Below, one piece after another: positions 9,206-16,767 of a stretch of DNA of 64,000 nucleotides (positions within the stretch are counted from its first letter, which is position 1; the number at the start of each line of letters is the position of its first letter). The stretch is taken from NCBI RefSeq assembly GCF_900104925.1, contig NZ_LT629735.1, positions 2,140,291 to 2,204,290 of the forward strand, read 5' to 3'. The notes beneath the pieces are model-generated. The model did not search any database. It was not told where the DNA came from and saw only the letters and a program-made list of their open reading frames with translations. The stretch comes from Opitutus sp. GAS368 (GTDB lineage Bacteria; Verrucomicrobiota; Verrucomicrobiia; Opitutales; Opitutaceae). The translations under genes and the position numbers were made by a program.

Positions 9206-10042
9206 TCAGCGCCCGAACAGCTTGCGCAACAAACCGGGGGTTCCTGCGGCCGCGGGCGCCACGGCCGCGTTCATCTCGGGCACACCGAGCAGCGGTTCGT
9301 AGTGGCCGGATTTCTTGTAGAGAATGACCACGTCCTGCGTGCCCCACGCCTCCTCCAAGTAGGCGCGCACGATGATATCGGGGTAGCGCTGCAGGGTGCG
9401 CATGACCCACTCGGGCGAGCTGAGCGCCAGGCCGTAATCCTCCTCGGCGTTGCTGCTGGCGTAGCGCTGGTAGGCGAAACCGGTACGGGCGTATTCCTCG
9501 AGCAGCGCGGGCTTGTCAATGTCCTCGGCCACATGGCGACGGCCGCGCACGAGCAAACTGGAGACATTGCGGCCCTGCGTCGTGAAGACAATGACGCCGA
9601 ATTCGCGCGTCCACTTGACGAGGCAATCGAGCGTGGCCAGCCAGCGATCACGTCGTAGGTGCGTGACGAGGGAGCCGACCCAGATGAGATCGAATTGGGA
9701 TTGGAATGAAAGCTGGCTCAGGTCGGGCTTGGAGTAGATCGGTTTGGTGCCGAACTGGGCGGCGCAGAAATCAACCCCGCCACGGTCAAGATCGCAGGCG
9801 GTGATGTTAGCGTAGCCATAGTGGGCGCGGAGCCAGCGCAGCACGCGGCCGTGACCACAGGGCAGGTCGAGAATGTCAGGGTAGTGCGGTTTGTCGCACA
9901 GCTCTGCGGAGAAGTGAATCAACTCCAGTGCTCGCCGCCCAAGTTCGAAGTATTGCTCGGGGTTTTCCGGTGACACCATGCCGTCGCCGGGTGCAAGGGT
10001 GCGATCAACCGGCAACTGGCTGAAATCGTAAAGAGGAGGCAT
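9206..10042 (-). CDS. Class I SAM-dependent methyltransferase
   Basis: A 278-aa protein with the SAM-binding motif ILDLPCGHGRVLRWLRAHYG and the acidic motif ITACDLDRGGVDFCAAQF. FDLIWVGSLVTHL marks motif II. The last ~50 residues are a variable tail rich in Ala and Pro. Proteins of this layout often sit in polysaccharide or glycan gene clusters, but nothing here identifies the substrate. It converges with the TrmH-family gene and lies 37 bases downstream of kynB on the same strand. Confidence 0.8.
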   Translation of the reverse strand: MPPLYDFSQLPVDRTLAPGDGMVSPENPEQYFELGRRALELIHFSAELCDKPHYPDILDLPCGHGRVLRWLRAHYGYANITACDLDRGGVDFCAAQFGTKPIYSKPDLSQLSFQSQFDLIWVGSLVTHLRRDRWLATLDCLVKWTREFGVIVFTTQGRNVSSLLVRGRRHVAEDIDKPALLEEYARTGFAYQRYASSNAEEDYGLALSSPEWVMRTLQRYPDIIVRAYLEEAWGTQDVVILYKKSGHYEPLLGVPEMNAAVAPAAAGTPGLLRKLFGR

Positions 10043-10079
10043 GGACAGAGCCGGTGTTTAGGTGTCTGACAGATGTGCG

Positions 10080-10703
10080 TCAATCGTGGCCGCGCAGCAC
10101 GGCGCGGAGCGGCGAGCCGTCGCCGCCCTTGATGCGGAGCGGCAGGGCGATCAGTTCGTAGACCCCCGGGGCCACGGCGCGCAGGTCGAGGTTTTCCACG
10201 ATGACCAGCCCGGCGGCATCGCAGGCGTGGTGGATCGGCAGGTCCTTGCTGGTGATCTCGTCCACGGAGGGCACGTCGAAACCGATGAGTGCGACGCTGC
10301 GGGCGGCGAGCCACGCCGGCGTGTCGGCGGACAGCAGCGGCCAGGTGGTGGGGAAGACGGTGGGGTCGGTCCACGAATCGCTCTTGAACAGCACGCGCGG
10401 GGTTGCGGCGAAGTCGTGGGCGGCGAGCAAGGCGGGGGTGATCAGCGTCTGGCCGCGGATGTCCACAACCCGGGCCGGGCCCACGTAGGTGTCGACGGGC
10501 ACCTCGTCGATCTTCCGGCCGGCGTCGTTGTAGTGATACGGCGCGTCGGCGTGGGTGCCGGCGTGCAGGCTGAGGCGCAGCCGGCCGACATTGGCCGCGT
10601 AGCCGGCGGCCTTGGTGTGGGCGAAGGCGAACTCGGCGGGCGTGTCGCCGGGCCAGACGGGCATGTTGGTATAAATCGGGCGGCTGATGTCGTGGAGCTT
10701 CAT
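10080..10703 (-). CDS. kynB: Kynurenine formamidase (cyclase family)
   Basis: This 207-aa cyclase-family hydrolase converts N-formyl-L-kynurenine to L-kynurenine. The metal-binding signature is LSLHAGTHADAPYHY, matching the HxGTHxDxPxH pattern. DISRPIYTNMPVWPGDTP at the N-terminus and LIGFDVPSVD and IHHACDAAGLVIVENLDL further on are typical of KynB. It starts inside the stop codon of kynU (ATGA, 10700-10703), so the two kynurenine-pathway genes are coupled. No tryptophan dioxygenase gene is in the window. Confidence 0.93.
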   Translation of the reverse strand: MKLHDISRPIYTNMPVWPGDTPAEFAFAHTKAAGYAANVGRLRLSLHAGTHADAPYHYNDAGRKIDEVPVDTYVGPARVVDIRGQTLITPALLAAHDFAATPRVLFKSDSWTDPTVFPTTWPLLSADTPAWLAARSVALIGFDVPSVDEITSKDLPIHHACDAAGLVIVENLDLRAVAPGVYELIALPLRIKGGDGSPLRAVLRGHD

Positions 10704-11962
10704 GTGACGAGGGCGCGTTGTGTTGAAAATTTCTCGTGGGCAGCCGTGCGGACAATGGCCTGCAGCTGCGCGATGGCCCCCGCGCAGTCGGCAAAGGTGT
10801 TGTAGAGCGGCGCGGGAGCGAGCCGGATGATGTCGGGCCGGCGGAAGTCCGGCACAACCCCCGCGGCCTTCAGCGCCTGGCAGATCCGCCAGGCCTCGGG
10901 GTGGGCCAGCGCCACGTGGCCGCCGCGTTCGGCCTCGGCCCGCGGGTTGGCGACGGTGAAACCCAGCCCGGCCAGCTCGCGGTCCGCCCGTTCCATCAGG
11001 AAGGAGGTCAGCGCGAGCGACTTGGCGCGCAGGGCGGACACGCCGCCGGCCTCGGCGATGAGCTCGAGCGAACCGAGCAGCGGTGCGACGCTGAGCAGGT
11101 GCGGTGTGCCGATATGCAGGGCCGAGGCATCCGGCGCCGGTTCGTGCTGCGCGACGAGCGCGAAACGCCGGTCGGGACGCACGCCCCACCAGCCGGCGAG
11201 CCCGGGGGCGCGCCCGAGGTGGCGGCGGTTGAAATACAATCCACCGACCGCGCCGGGGCCGGCGTTGAGGTATTTGTAGTGGCACCAGAAGGCGAAGTCC
11301 GCCCCGTCGCGGTCGAGCGTGTGCGGCACGGCGCCGATCGAGTGCGAGCAATCCCAACCGATCAGCACGCCGCGGTCGTGCGCGGCCTTGGTCAGCGCCG
11401 CGAGATCGAGCAATTGCCCGCTGACGAACTGCACGGCCGGCAGCACGGCCAGCTGCACGTCGGGGGTGAACGCCGCGCTGATGTCCTCGGGACGCAGCGT
11501 GCGGCCGTCACGGCTTTTGATGAGCCGCAGGTGCCGGGTCGGGTCGAGCCCGCGCTGGCGCAGATGGCTGTGCAGGGCATGCAGGTCGGAGGAAAAGTTC
11601 AGTTCGTCCGCCAGGATGACCTTTCGCGGTGCGGCGGGGTCGAACAGCGTGGCGAGGAGCTGGTGCAGGTTGGTCGTGGTCGAGCCGGTGACGGCCACCT
11701 CGTCCGGCGCGGCGCCGACAAGCGGGGCGACCGACGCGGCCACGGTCTCGCTGAGGGTGATCCAAGGCGGCGCGGCGTCGGTCCAGCCGCTGATGCCGAG
11801 CGCGCGCCACTCGTCGAGGACACGCTGCACGTGGGCCTCGGCGCGCCGGGACAGCGGCCCGAGCGAATTGCCGTCGAGGTAGATCCGGCCGGGGGGCAGG
11901 AAAAATTCCGCGCGAAACCGGGCGAGGGGGTCGGCTTGGTCCAGGGCGGCGGGGGAACGCAC
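10700..11962 (-). CDS. kynU: Kynureninase
   Basis: A 420-aa PLP-dependent hydrolase that cleaves L-kynurenine to anthranilate and alanine. Recognisable parts are YLDGNSLGPLSRRA, the PLP-phosphate region GSTTTNLHQLL, the WDCSHSIGAVPH aspartate, and the PLP-lysine motif FWCHYKYLNAGPGAVGGLYF. Length matches the family. It is the first gene of a two-gene operon with kynB and is divergent from a FAD oxidoreductase gene 86 bases away, so a shared regulatory region is likely. Confidence 0.95.
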   Translation of the reverse strand: MRSPAALDQADPLARFRAEFFLPPGRIYLDGNSLGPLSRRAEAHVQRVLDEWRALGISGWTDAAPPWITLSETVAASVAPLVGAAPDEVAVTGSTTTNLHQLLATLFDPAAPRKVILADELNFSSDLHALHSHLRQRGLDPTRHLRLIKSRDGRTLRPEDISAAFTPDVQLAVLPAVQFVSGQLLDLAALTKAAHDRGVLIGWDCSHSIGAVPHTLDRDGADFAFWCHYKYLNAGPGAVGGLYFNRRHLGRAPGLAGWWGVRPDRRFALVAQHEPAPDASALHIGTPHLLSVAPLLGSLELIAEAGGVSALRAKSLALTSFLMERADRELAGLGFTVANPRAEAERGGHVALAHPEAWRICQALKAAGVVPDFRRPDIIRLAPAPLYNTFADCAGAIAQLQAIVRTAAHEKFSTQRALVT

Positions 11963-12048
11963 CGCGGGAGGTTCGCAGGAAAGCGTGACGGCGCAAACGC
12001 GAAAGCAAATTGGCTGGCGGGGACCGCCCGGTCCCGCACAATCACGGT

Positions 12049-13185
12049 GTGAACCTCCCCATCTGGGAAGACCGCGACTGGCGGCCGTTGCCGAGGCTGG
12101 AAGGCCCGGTGCGGGCCGACGTGTGCGTCATCGGGCTGGGCGGCTCGGGCTTGGCGGCGCTGGAGGAACTCGGCGCGCTGGGCGTCAGCGCCGTGGGCGT
12201 GGAGGCGGGCGAGGTCGGCGCCGGCGCGGCGGGCCGCAATGGCGGCTTCGTGCTCGCGGGGCTCGCCCGGTTTTTCAACGAGGCCGTCGCCTCGTTCGGC
12301 GAGACGACGGCCCGCGCGCTTTACCGGTCGACCGCCCGGGAGATCCAGCGCCAGACGGAGGAGATGCCGGAGATTGTCCGTCTCACGGGTTCGCTGCGGC
12401 TGGCGGCGGATGCCGCCGAGCGCGCGGAGTGCCAGAAGCACCTCGCGGCGTTGCGCTACTGCGGCTTCGCCGCCGAGCCTTACGCCGGCCCGGAAGGTGA
12501 GGGCATCCTGCTGCCGACGGACGGGGTCATGCAGCCGCTGCGCCGGGTGCGGGCCATCGCGCGGAAACTGCGGCAGCGCGACGCGTTGCTTTACGAGGGC
12601 TCTCCCGTGCGGAAGATCGTCCCCGGCTCGGTCGTGACCGACAAGGGCACGATCTTTTGCGAGACGGTGATCGTGGCCATCGACGGCCGGCTCGAAGGAT
12701 TCTTCCCCGAGCTCAGCCCGCGGGTCCGCACCGCCCGGCTGCAGATGCTGGCGACGGGCCCGGCGCCCGAGGTGAGTTTCACGCGTCCAATCTACTGGCG
12801 GCACGGTTTTGAATACTGGCAGCAGCTGCCCGACCAGGGCATCGCACTCGGCGGATTCCGCGACCGAGGCGGCGAAGGCGAGTGGACGCACTCCACCGAG
12901 CCGACGGAATTGATCCAGGGGTTGCTCGATGACTTCCTGCGCGAACACCTCAAGGTGCGCGCACCGGTCACGCACCGCTGGGCGGCATCGGTGGCCTATA
13001 CGACGGACGGCCTGCCGGTGCTGGAACAGGTGCGCGACCGGGTCTGGGCCGTGGGCGGTTACTGTGGCACGGGCAACATCGTCGGTGCCTTGAGTGCTCG
13101 CGCCGCCGCCCGGCTGGCGTGCGGTCAAACGGCGGAATGGGCCGACTTGCTCGCGGCCGCGCGCACCGCGGCGGCCAAGTCATAA
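12049..13185 (+). CDS. FAD-dependent amine/amino-acid oxidoreductase (DAO family)
   Basis: A protein of about 378 aa from the GTG at 12049 (reads MNLPIWEDRDW); a TTG at 12010 is an alternative. The dinucleotide-binding motif DVCVIGLGGSGLAALEELG is followed by the DAO signature GAGAAGRNGGFVLAGLARF. The C-terminal half carries THRWAASVAYTTDGLPVL and WAVGGYCGTGNIVGA, typical of D-amino-acid dehydrogenase or glycine oxidase relatives. It is divergent from kynUB, so it may take part in amino-acid catabolism, but its substrate is unknown. Confidence 0.82.
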   Translation: MNLPIWEDRDWRPLPRLEGPVRADVCVIGLGGSGLAALEELGALGVSAVGVEAGEVGAGAAGRNGGFVLAGLARFFNEAVASFGETTARALYRSTAREIQRQTEEMPEIVRLTGSLRLAADAAERAECQKHLAALRYCGFAAEPYAGPEGEGILLPTDGVMQPLRRVRAIARKLRQRDALLYEGSPVRKIVPGSVVTDKGTIFCETVIVAIDGRLEGFFPELSPRVRTARLQMLATGPAPEVSFTRPIYWRHGFEYWQQLPDQGIALGGFRDRGGEGEWTHSTEPTELIQGLLDDFLREHLKVRAPVTHRWAASVAYTTDGLPVLEQVRDRVWAVGGYCGTGNIVGALSARAAARLACGQTAEWADLLAAARTAAAKS

Positions 13186-13225
13186 GCGGCTGCGGGATTG
13201 ACACCCGGACGCGGCCTGGGCACCA

Positions 13226-13324
13226 ATGGCGCCCGTGAATCGTTTTGCCGCCACCTTCAGCTTTACCTTTGCGGGCTACTTTAGCCCGCAGACCGCCGGC
13301 GGCTTGTCCATTCGCAAACCCTGA
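13226..13324 (+). CDS. Phe/Tyr-rich leader peptide of the aroF-pheA attenuator
   Basis: A 32-codon ORF that starts ATG GCG CCC and ends TGA. Codons 7-19 read FAATFSFTFAGYF: five Phe and one Tyr in 13 codons. It is followed by an intrinsic terminator 27 bases past the stop and then by a DAHP synthase gene and pheA, both aromatic amino-acid biosynthesis genes. This is the layout of E. coli pheL. A GTG four codons into the ORF is an alternative start. The peptide itself is expected to have no function; ribosome stalling at Phe/Tyr codons is the signal. Confidence 0.8.
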   Translation: MAPVNRFAATFSFTFAGYFSPQTAGGLSIRKP

Positions 13325-13379
13325 TTCACCCCCAGAACCAATTTGCAAAGGAGCCGCCCCACCGGGCGGCTTTTTTGTT
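13247..13379 (+). promoter_or_regulatory. Transcription attenuator (Phe-type) upstream of aroF-pheA
   Basis: Four segments fit a classical attenuator. Segment 1, GCCGCC (13247-13252, codons Ala8-Ala9), pairs with segment 2, GGCGGC (13298-13303). Segment 2 (GGCGGCT, to 13304) can instead pair with segment 3, AGCCGCC (13352-13358), which is also the 5' arm of the terminator. A tight 8-bp hairpin (GCGGGCTA/TAGCCCGC, 13271-13289) lies between 1 and 2. A ribosome stalled on the Phe codons would mask segment 1, allow 2:3 pairing and prevent termination. The pairing is seen; the mechanism is inferred. Confidence 0.75.
13352..13379 (+). terminator. Intrinsic terminator of the attenuator
   Basis: An 8-bp perfect stem AGCCGCCC/GGGCGGCT (13352-13359, 13364-13371) with loop CACC, followed by TTTTTTGTTTT. 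Located between the leader peptide and aroF. Confidence 0.9.
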
Positions 13380-13397
13380 TTAAAACCAAGACATTTT

Positions 13398-13488
13398 TCC
13401 CGCGAATTACGCGGATGAATACGGATAAAAACCAGCAACCTTGATATCACTCTTTCTTCATCCACGAGCATCCGCGCCATCCGCGGAG
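13398..13488. repeat. Ccgcgga-type palindromic intergenic repeat
   Basis: The left arm cccgcgaattacgcggatga is mirrored by right-arm sequence atccgcgccatccgcgga with short near-repeats of CGCGGAT inside. Related copies lie at 20388, 22137, 39364 and 43731. It sits between the attenuator terminator and aroF, so it is part of that transcript. Confidence 0.65.
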
Positions 13489-13525
13489 AATTGATCGAAT
13501 CACCCAATTCCCAAACACCACCACC

Positions 13526-14560
13526 ATGATCCTGCCAAAAAACAACCGTCTTTCCACGGAGGAAGTCGCCCAGCTGACCGCCATCGTCGGCGAGTTCGGC
13601 TGCCGCATCCAACCGATCGTCGGCGATGTCCGCACGATTTACGCCATCGTGGGCGACGAGCGCCATGAGCTCATGATCAGCCGGCTCGAGGGCCTGCCGT
13701 TCGTCGACCGCGTCGACACCATCCAGTCGCCGCACAAGCTGATGGATATCAAGTCCGAGCTCGCCCGCCACCGCGTGAAGGTCGGCGGCGTGACCCTCGG
13801 CGACGAACTGCTGATCATGGCCGGGCATTGCACCATCGACCCGAAGAATCCGAACCTCTTCTACGAGACGGCGCAGGCGGTGAAGGAGGCCGGCGCCCAC
13901 GCCCTGCGCGGCGGCGTCTGGAAACCGCGCACCAATCCCTACGCTTTCCAGGGCGACAACAAGTCGCTCGACATCCTGATGGAGGGTTCGCGCCGCACCG
14001 GCCTGCCCGTGGACACCGAGGTGATGGACGAGGAGCAGCTGAAGCTCGCCCTCGCCGCCGGCGTGCAGGTGCTGCAGATCGGTGCGCGCAATGCCCTCAA
14101 TTACTCGCTGCTGCGCCAGGTCGGCGCGGCCATCGCGGGCCGGCCCACCGCCGTCCTGCTCAAGCGCGGCATGCACACCGGCACGCTCAACGAGTTCATC
14201 TCCGCCGCCGAATACATCGTGAATTTCGGCAACCCCAACGTCATCCTCTGCCCGCGCGGCACCCAGCCCGGCCTCGACGGCTACCGCAACCACCCCGACG
14301 AATCCATCACGCCGCTGCTCAAGGAGCGCACCTGGGCCCCGGTCGTCATCGACCCGTCGCACTCGGTCGGCAAGGCGGCCTACGTGCCGGCCTGCGCGCT
14401 GGCCGCGGTCGCCTACGGGGCCGACGGCCTGTGCATCGAGGCGCATGTCAGTCCGAACCACGGGCTGGGCGACGACCCGAAGCAGGCGATCACCCCCGCG
14501 GTGCTTGCGGGGTTGATTACCCGGGCCAAGGCCCTCCATGCTCTCCGCCGCTCCGCCTGA
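13526..14560 (+). CDS. aroF: 3-deoxy-7-phosphoheptulonate synthase, class I-beta with ferredoxin-like domain
   Basis: A 344-aa DAHP synthase. Residues 1-90 form the N-terminal ferredoxin-like regulatory domain seen in Thermotoga-type enzymes; the barrel follows. Motifs are ALRGGVWKPRTNPYAFQG, LPVDTEVMDEEQL, LQIGARNALNYSLL, AVLLKRGMHTGTLNEF, ILCPRGTQ and VIDPSHSVGKAAYVP. The metal-Cys loop reads MAGHCTID where AGPCSVE is usual, a Pro-to-His change next to the Cys. It lies behind a Phe-type attenuator and upstream of pheA, so feedback and attenuation by phenylalanine or tyrosine is a sound inference. Confidence 0.92.
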   Translation: MILPKNNRLSTEEVAQLTAIVGEFGCRIQPIVGDVRTIYAIVGDERHELMISRLEGLPFVDRVDTIQSPHKLMDIKSELARHRVKVGGVTLGDELLIMAGHCTIDPKNPNLFYETAQAVKEAGAHALRGGVWKPRTNPYAFQGDNKSLDILMEGSRRTGLPVDTEVMDEEQLKLALAAGVQVLQIGARNALNYSLLRQVGAAIAGRPTAVLLKRGMHTGTLNEFISAAEYIVNFGNPNVILCPRGTQPGLDGYRNHPDESITPLLKERTWAPVVIDPSHSVGKAAYVPACALAAVAYGADGLCIEAHVSPNHGLGDDPKQAITPAVLAGLITRAKALHALRRSA

Positions 14561-14566
14561 TGCCCT

Positions 14567-14643
14567 TGTAGGAGCCTGCTTGCAGGCGATTTAAACCCAC
14601 GATTGCCCCGCACATCCTGATCGCTTGTAAACAAGCTCCTACA
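14567..14643. repeat. Palindromic repeat TGTAGGAGCCTGCTTGCAGGC, copy 1
   Basis: TGTAGGAGCCTGCTTGCAGG with a following CGAT is mirrored by ATCGCTTGTAAACAAGCTCC with TACA at the far end. It lies between aroF and pheA. Other copies are at 24071-24126 and 37067-37144. Confidence 0.8.
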
Positions 14644-14663
14644 AAACCGACCGCCGCCGTGTC

Positions 14664-15740
14664 ATGAAAAAGCAACTCGCCAAAATCCGCGCCGAGATCG
14701 ACGCCCTCGACCAGAAGGTCGTCAAGATCCTCAACACCCGCCTGAAGTGCGCCCGGAAGATCGGCGAGCTGAAGCGCGGCGCGAAGACGCGCATCTACGT
14801 GGCGGAGCGCGAGGCCGACGTGCTGCGCCGCGTGGCGGCGGCGAACAAGGGCCCGCTCAAGCCGGCCGCCCTCCAGGCCATCTACCGCGAGATCATGTCG
14901 GCGGCGCTCGCGCTCGAGAAGCCGCTGTGCATCGCCTACCTCGGGCCCGAGGCCACCAACACCCACGCCGCCGCGCTGCGCAAGTTCGGCTCAAGCGTGG
15001 ACTACCGCCCGATGGCGACCATCGCCGACATCTTCACCGCCGTGGAGAAGGGCGAGGCCGACTACGGCGTCGTGCCGGTCGAGAACTCCACCGAGGGCTC
15101 CGTGCGCGATTCGCTCGACCTGTTCGTCGAGACGCCGCTGAAGATCGTCGCCGAGCTGCACCAGGAGATCGAGCACACGCTGCTGTCGCGCGAGCCGCTG
15201 GCGAAGATAAAAAAAATCTACTCGAAGGACCAGGCACTGGCCCAGTGCCGCCGCTGGTTGCAGCGCAACCTGCCACACGCCCAGCTGGTGGATGTCGACA
15301 GCACCGCGCTCGGCGTGCAGATCGCCGCCAAGGAGAAGGGCGCCGCCGCCATCGCCCCGCGCATCGCCGGCGAGCGCTATGGCGTGCCCGTGGCCGCGAC
15401 GCACATCCAGGACCTCAAGAACAACACCTCGCGCTTTGTTTTCCTCGGCCGCGAGGCCTCGGGCTCGGCCGGCAGCGGCCACGACAAGACGAGTCTGCTC
15501 GTCTCGCTGCACCACGAGCCCGGCGCGCTCCTGCATGCGTTGCAGCCCTTCAACCGCCGCAAGCTCAACCTCACGCGCATCGAGTCGCGCCCCAGCCGGC
15601 TGCGGCCGTGGGACTACATCTTCTTCCTCGACGTCACGGGGCACTACGAGGACCCGGCGATGCAGGCCGCGCTCAAGGAGCTGAGCAAGAAGTGCCCGCT
15701 CGTGAAGTGGCTCGGCAGCTATCCAGTGGCGAGGAAGTAG
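14664..15740 (+). CDS. pheA: Chorismate mutase / prephenate dehydratase (P-protein)
   Basis: A 358-aa bifunctional enzyme that turns chorismate into phenylpyruvate. Residues 1-~90 are an AroQ chorismate mutase domain (IRAEIDALDQKVVKILNTRLKCARKIGELK). Prephenate dehydratase spans about 94-275, with YLGPEATNTHAAALRKFG, VVPVENSTEGSV and NNTSRFVFLG (the TRF-type motif). A C-terminal ACT domain follows, with LLHALQPFNRRKLNLTRIESRPSR carrying the ESRP phenylalanine-binding motif. It lies 103 bases after aroF and is likely transcribed with it under the Phe attenuator. Confidence 0.96.
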   Translation: MKKQLAKIRAEIDALDQKVVKILNTRLKCARKIGELKRGAKTRIYVAEREADVLRRVAAANKGPLKPAALQAIYREIMSAALALEKPLCIAYLGPEATNTHAAALRKFGSSVDYRPMATIADIFTAVEKGEADYGVVPVENSTEGSVRDSLDLFVETPLKIVAELHQEIEHTLLSREPLAKIKKIYSKDQALAQCRRWLQRNLPHAQLVDVDSTALGVQIAAKEKGAAAIAPRIAGERYGVPVAATHIQDLKNNTSRFVFLGREASGSAGSGHDKTSLLVSLHHEPGALLHALQPFNRRKLNLTRIESRPSRLRPWDYIFFLDVTGHYEDPAMQAALKELSKKCPLVKWLGSYPVARK

Positions 15741-15751
15741 GGCTGCGGCAT

Positions 15752-15813
15752 TGGAGCCACGGCGACCCCGCCGTGGTTGGTTGGAAGACCGCAGCGAGGT
15801 CGCTGCGGCTCCA
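15752..15813. repeat. Palindromic repeat TGGAGCCRCRGCGACC
   Basis: TGGAGCCACGGCGACC and its imperfect inverse GGTCGCTGCGGCTCCA lie at the two ends, with two smaller hairpins inside. It sits between the convergent pheA and SDR genes. No second copy of this family was noticed in the window. Confidence 0.6.
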
Positions 15814-15815
15814 GC

Positions 15816-16667
15816 TCAAGATTTCGGCGGCGCGTCCGTGGCGAGGCCGATGGCCTCCCACGCGGCGAGCTCCTGGCGGGCGGCCTCGAGCTTCGCGCGG
15901 AAAGCGCCGATCGCGAGGGCGCCGAGCACGAGCCGCAGCGGCGGGTTGGGGGAGTCGACGGCCTTGATCATCGCCCCGGCCGCAAGGTCGGGATCGCCGG
16001 GCTGCGAACCGGTGGCGCCGTAACCCGTGATCCGCGCGATGGTGGCGCCGGCGGGGGTCGCGGCATAGTCCGGAATGACCGCCGCGGCGCGCTTGAGGGA
16101 TTCCCCCGCCCACTTGGTGCGGAACGGGCCGGGTTCGACGAGGGTGACGCGGATGCCCAGCGGGGCGGTCTCCTTGGCGATCGCCTCGCTGAAACCCTCA
16201 AGGGCGAACTTGCTCGCATTGTAGATGCCGGCCCCGGGCGTGCCGTTGAAACCACCGATGGAGGAGATTTGGAGAATGTGGCCGGATTTTTGCCGGCGCA
16301 GGTGCGGCAGCACGGCCCGCGTCACGGCGAGGGCGCCGAAGACATTCGTCTCCAGCTGGGCGCGGGCCTCGGCGTCGCTGACCTCCTCGACGGCCCCGAG
16401 GAGACCGTAGCCGGCGTTGTTCACGAGCACGTCGATCCGGCCGAATTGCTTGATGACCTGCGACACGACCGCGTTGACCTGGGCGTGGTCGTTGACGTCG
16501 AGCTTGACGCCGACGGTGCGACCGGGGGCGAGGGCGCTGTAGACGGCGAGCTGGGCGTCCTGCCGCAGCGTGCCGACGGCGATGTCACCCCGGGCGGCGA
16601 CGGCTTCGGCGAGCGAGCGGCCCAGGCCGCTCGACACGCCCGTGATGAACCAGATGCGTTGTGCCAT
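15816..16667 (-). CDS. SDR-family oxidoreductase (classical short-chain dehydrogenase)
   Basis: A 283-aa protein starting MAQRIWFITGVSSGLGRSLAEA. It shows the SDR cofactor motif TGVSSGLG, DVLVNNAGYG (NNAG), the catalytic ISSIGG Ser and YNASKFALEG (YxxxK), and PGPFRTKWAG. The absence of an acidic residue after strand 2 (GTLRQ) suggests NADP preference. It is one of many SDRs of unknown substrate and is divergent from glgA with about 100 bases between starts. Confidence 0.9.
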   Translation of the reverse strand: MAQRIWFITGVSSGLGRSLAEAVAARGDIAVGTLRQDAQLAVYSALAPGRTVGVKLDVNDHAQVNAVVSQVIKQFGRIDVLVNNAGYGLLGAVEEVSDAEARAQLETNVFGALAVTRAVLPHLRRQKSGHILQISSIGGFNGTPGAGIYNASKFALEGFSEAIAKETAPLGIRVTLVEPGPFRTKWAGESLKRAAAVIPDYAATPAGATIARITGYGATGSQPGDPDLAAGAMIKAVDSPNPPLRLVLGALAIGAFRAKLEAARQELAAWEAIGLATDAPPKS

Positions 16668-16767
16668 GCGCGGAGTTTCCCCACTTAGGGGAGTTTCGCA
16701 AATGCGAAGGCGGGGCGGGGCGCAATTTGGGCTCGGCAGTCCCGCGCGGTTCGGGTTTCGTGCTCCT

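Noticed and set aside
11599-14539. Long minus-strand open frames opposite the FAD oxidoreductase and aroF
   Set aside because: Low-complexity Arg/Ala/Gly translations without domains; the plus strand carries clear enzymes and the attenuator.
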